From 0-14-3-00-41-53 sp041500225 (GTDB lineage: Bacteria; Nitrospirota; Thermodesulfovibrionia; Thermodesulfovibrionales; SM23-35), in the NCBI GenBank assembly GCA_041500225.1, contig JBGQLV010000056.1, positions 1 to 18,721 of the forward strand: a stretch of 18,721 nt of DNA, given 5' to 3'. Position numbers and translations under genes: made by a program. Shown piece by piece: positions 15,113 through 18,721 of this stretch (positions are counted from its first letter, which is position 1; each line of letters starts with the position of its first letter). The notes under the pieces were generated by a model that saw only the letters and a list, made by a program, of their open reading frames with translations, did not search any database and was not told where the DNA came from.

Positions 15113-16378
15113 ATGAAGATTACCTTTGATGAAACCGCAAAAGAAGATGACCGGATTAAACATATTGTCACGGAATTCTTAGATCAAGTAGAGACGCTAG
15201 AAAGAAAAATGTCCACCCCTGTCATGATTTTTCAGGATGGAAAGAACCTTGCATATTACATCAAATGCTCCATAAAAGCACAAGACGCATCCGGAATAGT
15301 TGACTTGGATGCGAAATTGGATATTGAAAGCACCGAGGGATATAGAGCCAATCGAGAATTATTGCTAAATCATAAAACCTATAAGACTATGAAATCTGAT
15401 GCTGAAGCGGGTCGAGAATTTAATGATATCATTGTTGAGTACAATCTCAAATACAACAAGGTGAGACCGCTAAAGGTGTGGGGCGGGCAGCACAGAATTC
15501 GTGCGATTTCAGATGCAGTAAAATTTAGCAATAGATACCATGGATTTAGAATTTATTTTGACTTAAATAAAAAACAAAGGACTGAAGTTGCCCTTATTTC
15601 TAATACGAATATCAATGTCTCAAACGACACCTTTGATCGAATACTGGAAGAGACTTTATTTGGCGACTATCTAAGGAAATGGTGCCAAGAAGCAGGCTTT
15701 CTTAAGAAAGATGAGGATTTCCCTTCTGTCGGATCAAAGGCAGAAAGAATAACCGTCAAACTGGCTAGAAGTTTCATGGTTAACTTTTACATCGGCAAAG
15801 AGAAGGGGGCGCAACTCAAGTCGGACGAAATAGATAAGAATATCTATGAACCTTATTTAACAGAAACAGGAGTTGTCATTGACAAGGCATATTCATCTTT
15901 AATGGAAACAATGGGCAGCAAGATTCTTGGTGATCACTCTCTCTTGGATGCAGGCAAATATTTCCTTGCGCTTCACAATGCTCAATACAAAGCCGTGAAA
16001 GAAGCTAAGACCATACCTAATAAAAAATCCTATAGGAATAAAGCCTTTGTTGAATCTATTCTTTGTGGGTGGGCTTATATAGCCGGTCTGTTACAGGCCC
16101 ATAAGACAAGATTAGAAAAGCATTATAAGATTCCCAAGACTATAGGAGTAATTCCTGATCCCCTCAATGCTGTTGAAATGTCGAAATTCAAGCACGACAA
16201 TGACCCTCCAACGTATAGGGGGTTGGGGACGAGGTCCTCATTAAAAGATAGGCAGAGGGTCGCACAAGTTTTTTTGGCAAAAAGTTTACAAGATAGTTGC
16301 TCCCTAGATAAGAAATTTCTCCTTAAAGCGGTCAGTACTGTAGAAGGACTTTTGGCATTGAAAAAGGGCTATGCTTAA
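15113..16378 (+). CDS. GGQHR-motif (DGQHR/ParB-like) protein
   Basis: 421 residues, soluble, no signal peptide or membrane segment. The recognisable part is residues 105-185. L120-KVWGGQHRIRAI has the GGQHR motif at 124-128, like the DGQHR motif of DndB-type proteins and the G-x-R/H-R box of ParB N-terminal domains. It is followed by FRIYFDLNKKQRTEVALISNT and NINVSNDTFDRIL, which fit the 'x-x-iF-x-l-x-x-x-x-x-x-lF-x-x-iN' pattern after that motif. Related domains act in DNA-modification-linked defence (phosphorothioation regulation) and as CTP-binding or nuclease-like modules. The C-terminal ~230 residues are helical and basic and I cannot assign them. It has its own promoter and is followed two bases later by a HEPN-like gene, so the pair probably functions together. 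Exact activity is unknown. Confidence 0.7.
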   Translation: MKITFDETAKEDDRIKHIVTEFLDQVETLERKMSTPVMIFQDGKNLAYYIKCSIKAQDASGIVDLDAKLDIESTEGYRANRELLLNHKTYKTMKSDAEAGREFNDIIVEYNLKYNKVRPLKVWGGQHRIRAISDAVKFSNRYHGFRIYFDLNKKQRTEVALISNTNINVSNDTFDRILEETLFGDYLRKWCQEAGFLKKDEDFPSVGSKAERITVKLARSFMVNFYIGKEKGAQLKSDEIDKNIYEPYLTETGVVIDKAYSSLMETMGSKILGDHSLLDAGKYFLALHNAQYKAVKEAKTIPNKKSYRNKAFVESILCGWAYIAGLLQAHKTRLEKHYKIPKTIGVIPDPLNAVEMSKFKHDNDPPTYRGLGTRSSLKDRQRVAQVFLAKSLQDSCSLDKKFLLKAVSTVEGLLALKKGYA

Positions 16379-16380
16379 GA

Positions 16381-16899
16381 ATGTATAATTTCAGAGATTA
16401 TTTAGGCTTTGCCGAAAGATATGTGATATGTGCAGAGGAGGAAAATGTCGATACTAATTTCTTCCTTATTCCTTCAGTACTGTTATCATGGGTTGCAATA
16501 GAATCTTTTATAAATAATATGCTGGACGATTTTGCTTCTCTTCCAGAAGATATGTTTGAGCTCCATGAGAGAGCTCTATTACTTGAACAACGAGTGAGAT
16601 TTGTGGATGAGGGCGCTGAAAAAGGAACCTTTGTGCTGGAGAAAAAAGAGTATCGTAGGCTTGAGGAAAAAATATTTTTCCTTCTTGCAAAATTTGGGAA
16701 GACTGCTCAATTAAGCAAAGGTGACAAACTATGGCAAAACTTTGAAAAATTGAAGGATTTGCGTAATGATATAATGCATCCCCGTAAATATATGGATCTA
16801 AAGTTAGATGTGGTTATAGCAAAACACGGACTGACTACCTCGAAAGAAATAATATCATTTGTTTCCACTCATGTAAGTGGTAAGCCGATTGAATTATGA
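16381..16899 (+). CDS. HEPN-like protein with Rx4H motif
   Basis: 172 residues, mainly helical. The diagnostic feature is R128-N-D-I-M-H133 within LKDLRNDIMHPR, the Rx4-6H motif of HEPN-fold ribonucleases. An upstream helix with WVAIESFINNML (37-48) supplies the acidic residue (E41) and Asn commonly found in HEPN helix alpha2. HEPN proteins with this motif are RNases in toxin-antitoxin, abortive infection and CRISPR systems; many others only dimerise. The ATG lies two bases after the stop of the GGQHR gene and has no real Shine-Dalgarno, so translation is probably coupled. A strong terminator follows 28 bases after the stop. A toxin or effector role beside the GGQHR protein is inference; a non-catalytic HEPN or hypothetical RiboL-PSP-like protein is the alternative. 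Confidence 0.7.
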   Translation: MYNFRDYLGFAERYVICAEEENVDTNFFLIPSVLLSWVAIESFINNMLDDFASLPEDMFELHERALLLEQRVRFVDEGAEKGTFVLEKKEYRRLEEKIFFLLAKFGKTAQLSKGDKLWQNFEKLKDLRNDIMHPRKYMDLKLDVVIAKHGLTTSKEIISFVSTHVSGKPIEL

Positions 16900-16926
16900 A
16901 CATCACCCCCTCTGGGGAAATGAATA

Positions 16927-16980
16927 AAGGGGACAGGCTACTTTTCAGCTCTTAATGTAGCCTGTCCCCTTATTTTTTCT
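16927..16980 (+). terminator. Strong intrinsic terminator / GGGGACAGGCTA repeat
   Basis: AAGGGGACAGGCTA (16927-16940) pairs perfectly with TAGCCTGTCCCCTT (16958-16971), a 14-bp stem with a 17-base loop, followed by ATTTTTTCT. It ends the GGQHR/HEPN operon. The stem sequence GGGGACAGGCTA(CTTTT) also resembles dispersed REP-type repeats linked to REP-associated tyrosine transposases in other genomes (from memory), so it may be a repeat doing terminator duty. Confidence 0.75.
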
Positions 16981-17005
16981 TAACAGGGTGAAGTGCCCTC
17001 CCCAA

Positions 17006-17028
17006 AATCCTTTAACTCTAAAAGGATT
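17006..17028. terminator. Short hairpin in convergent gap
   Basis: AATCCTTT (17006-17013) pairs with AAAGGATT (17021-17028) around a seven-base loop. It lies between the HEPN terminator and the 3' end of the minus-strand BACON-domain gene (stop near 17130). It may help end that transcript, but there is no clear T-run on the minus strand and the distance is about 100 bp. Confidence 0.3.
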
Positions 17029-17129
17029 GGATCACTGTTAACGAGACTTAAATCAAGCCAGAAGGATGAAGTGTATAATGTTAAGCAAGGAATATGAAGA
17101 GTATTTGTAAGAAAATCAAATGAGGCACA

Positions 17130-18464
17130 TTAATGTAAGGTGTCTATATAAAGAGTTACGTCTTCTGTTGTGTTACCAGTTCCATTGGTGGTATTTGTGA
17201 AAGTAACTGTATCATAATAAATCCCCGATGTCAGGTTATCGGCATTACCGTTGAGCGATGCTGTGATTGTGGTATTGGCACCAGGCATTAAAGTCCCGCT
17301 TGTTACTGATATGTCTATCCACGATTGTGTCTTAGATGCTGTCCAATCAAGAGATGAACTTCCTGTATTGGTGAGAGTATATGCCATGCTCGAAGGAATG
17401 AAAGGACCCCCTTGCATACCTGATGAGACAAAAATATCAGTAGCCAGGACCTGAAGGATAGCACCTGGGGACCGGGTGATTACAATAGATAGGTTTTTTG
17501 TGGCTGTTTTCTGAGGTGTACTGCTGTCCCGAACCTGAACCATAAAATCATATGTTCCAGCTAAAGAGGGAGTGCCGCTGATGGTACCTGATGTATTCAG
17601 GCTTAAACCACTGGGTAAGGCACCACTTGTGATAGGCCAGCTATACGGTGTTGTTCCTTCTGTAGCTGCCAAGCTCTCTGAATATGAAATTCCGACTGTT
17701 CCTGAAGTGAGAGAAGTTGTTGTTATGGTAAGAGGAGATGTAACCTCATTTACAGTTAGGTTTACTGTGCGGGTTGTATTGCCATTCCAATTGGTTGTGT
17801 TAGTGAAAGTAATCGTATCGTTATAAGTTCCTGATGAAAGACTATTTGCACTATTATTTATTGACACACTAACTGTAGTACTTTCATCAGGTGATAGAGT
17901 GCCTCCTGTGGATGACAAACTCACCCAAGTCTGTGTTTTAGAGACCGTCCAGTTGATTGATGCATCCCCTGTATTTTTAACTTTAAAATCCTTACTTGAA
18001 GGAGTGAAAGATCCACCTTGGTTGCCTAATGAAGTAAGATTGTCAGTAGGAGTAACTTCAAGAATGCCTGCAGATTCTGCTGTGGTAAAGCTCCACCATG
18101 CCCCACCATCTGCATAGGTTGTTCCTTTTGAGTTCTGTGCTCGTACCTGCCAGTAGTATGTCGTACCAGGCTTCATAGCAGTAAAAGAGCTATAACTCGT
18201 GTCAGACCAATACATCCAACGACCAATCCATCCACCCGTATCACATTTATTATTATCAACAGTGTCAATACATAAATAATAAGCGTAGGCACCACTGCTG
18301 CTCGTCCAGCTAAACGTCGGCTTCTTTGACTGATTGGTTGATCTATTGCTTGGTCCTGTTTTGGAAAATGTACCAGGAAGTGTTAATAATGCAATAGCGT
18401 TAATATTGTTAAATATAATGAGTACAAAGATATTTATGATTAAGAGAGTCCTGATATATTTCAT
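17130..18464 (-). CDS. Secreted Ig/BACON-like multidomain protein
   Basis: 444 residues from ATG 18464, preferred over the first in-frame ATG at 18530. It has AAAGGGGGG just before it, begins directly with a signal peptide (MKYIRTLLIINIFVLIIF), and the upstream promoter at 18506-18535 would start transcription downstream of 18530. Domains in order: signal peptide to about 24; a fibronectin-III-like domain to about 130 (SSSGAYAYYLCID, TYYWQVRAQN); a BACON-like domain (NTGDASINWTVSKTQTWVSL); a putative Ig/cadherin-like domain (PSGLSLNTSGTISGTPSLAG); a second BACON-like domain (NTGSSSLDWTASKTQSW). No catalytic domain, sorting signal or C-terminal membrane segment is seen. Such proteins usually bind carbohydrate or other surface partners. 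It may be released, or exported further by an unseen system. The two BACON-like copies are clearly duplicates. Confidence 0.8.
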   Translation of the reverse strand: MKYIRTLLIINIFVLIIFNNINAIALLTLPGTFSKTGPSNRSTNQSKKPTFSWTSSSGAYAYYLCIDTVDNNKCDTGGWIGRWMYWSDTSYSSFTAMKPGTTYYWQVRAQNSKGTTYADGGAWWSFTTAESAGILEVTPTDNLTSLGNQGGSFTPSSKDFKVKNTGDASINWTVSKTQTWVSLSSTGGTLSPDESTTVSVSINNSANSLSSGTYNDTITFTNTTNWNGNTTRTVNLTVNEVTSPLTITTTSLTSGTVGISYSESLAATEGTTPYSWPITSGALPSGLSLNTSGTISGTPSLAGTYDFMVQVRDSSTPQKTATKNLSIVITRSPGAILQVLATDIFVSSGMQGGPFIPSSMAYTLTNTGSSSLDWTASKTQSWIDISVTSGTLMPGANTTITASLNGNADNLTSGIYYDTVTFTNTTNGTGNTTEDVTLYIDTLH

Positions 18465-18505
18465 ATTGCCCCCCTTTCCTGAAGAATAGTGTAAAAGTGA
18501 GGATG

Positions 18506-18535
18506 AACATAGGAGCAAAACATCACGCATGTCAA
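18506..18535 (-). promoter_or_regulatory. Promoter for BACON-domain gene
   Basis: On the minus strand, perfect TTGACA (18535-18530), an 18-bp spacer and TATGTT (18511-18506, four of six). Transcription would start near 18499, giving a leader of about 35 bases that ends in AAAGGGGGG before the ATG at 18464. Confidence 0.55.
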
Positions 18536-18591
18536 TAACAATCTTTAACTCGCATTATACATATTAACCTTAATAATTTCCAAGTGGCGAA

Positions 18592-18656
18592 TTGCCTCAT
18601 CGAAAATCTATATGAAATCGATTCGTTGCCTCATTTAAAAATCTATACGAAAGAAT
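18592..18656. repeat. Tandem ~34-bp direct repeats at right edge
   Basis: TTGCCTCAT occurs at 18592-18600 and again at 18626-18634, a 34-bp period. Each copy continues with AAAATCTATA, then T/C and GAAA, and ends near GATTC/GAATC; one base is inserted in the second copy. Directly repeated sites just outside a gene start are typical of transposase-binding sites at an insertion sequence end, though regulator sites are also possible. Confidence 0.5.
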
Positions 18657-18692
18657 CAGGTACTGTCTCTGTAAAAACAACAGGAGGCAGGG

Positions 18693-18721
18693 ATGAGGCT
18701 AACGGTCAGTGAGAGGCATAA
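18693..18721 (+). CDS. Start of a gene cut by the window edge, possible transposase
   Basis: CAGGAGGCAGGG precedes ATG at 18693, an excellent Shine-Dalgarno, and nine codons (MRLTVSERH) follow before the window ends. The first residues recall the N-termini of some DDE integrase-type transposases, and the tandem repeats just upstream would suit an insertion sequence end. That is a weak recollection from nine residues; any other gene is possible. Confidence 0.4.

Noticed and set aside
18465..18530. N-terminal extension of the BACON-domain protein to the ATG at 18530
   Set aside because: It contains the promoter region, and the internal ATG at 18464 has both the Shine-Dalgarno and the signal peptide.
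1..18721. CRISPR arrays, tRNA and rRNA genes
   Set aside because: No regularly spaced repeat array, cloverleaf or rRNA-like segment was recognised on either strand.

Overview
The window is moderately AT-rich bacterial chromosome, mostly housekeeping genes from a Gram-negative-type cell: there are a lipoprotein signal, secreted proteins and a PilZ-type response regulator. RNase J in this setting, a CBS/DUF47/PiT phosphate cassette and several families of dispersed intergenic palindromes fit a Nitrospirota- or deltaproteobacteria-like lineage. That placement is inference; no rRNA or other decisive marker is present.

Layout. 1-207 holds two dispersed repeat elements and no gene. 208-2396 carries an unrecognised two-helix membrane protein and a thioredoxin-like/CcdA-like membrane fusion. 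2425-4417 (minus) is a compact operon of CBS-domain protein, DUF47/PhoU-like protein and PiT phosphate permease. 4537-5955 (minus) is an ACT-malic enzyme, divergent from a secreted thermonuclease-like nuclease (6007-6564). Next are a LOG-family protein (minus), a small exported HEAT-repeat protein (plus) and a REC-PilZ response regulator (minus). 8877-13360 (plus) is a tight cluster of RNase J, UppP and FtsK, meeting deoC (minus) with overlapping 3' ends. 14151-14573 (minus) is a small lipoprotein with a Tyr/Pro-rich tail.

14574-15112 is a non-coding stretch with a palindromic repeat, a strong hairpin and a good sigma70-type promoter. That promoter reads into a two-gene unit: a GGQHR-motif (DGQHR/ParB-like) protein and a HEPN-like protein with an intact Rx4H motif, closed by a strong terminator. 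It is the most accessory-looking part of the window and the best candidate for an undescribed defence or toxin-antitoxin module. Beyond it are a secreted protein of Ig/BACON-like domains (minus) and, at the right edge, tandem repeats followed by the first codons of a gene that may be an IS transposase.

A recurring theme is very short or absent 5' leaders. TATAAT lies exactly 6 nt before both start codons of the divergent malic enzyme/nuclease pair, and 9-11 nt before the starts of ftsK and rnj, with no usable Shine-Dalgarno at any of the four. Other genes (lipoprotein, CBS protein, GGQHR gene, BACON gene) have clear Shine-Dalgarno sequences, so leaderless and leadered initiation seem to coexist.
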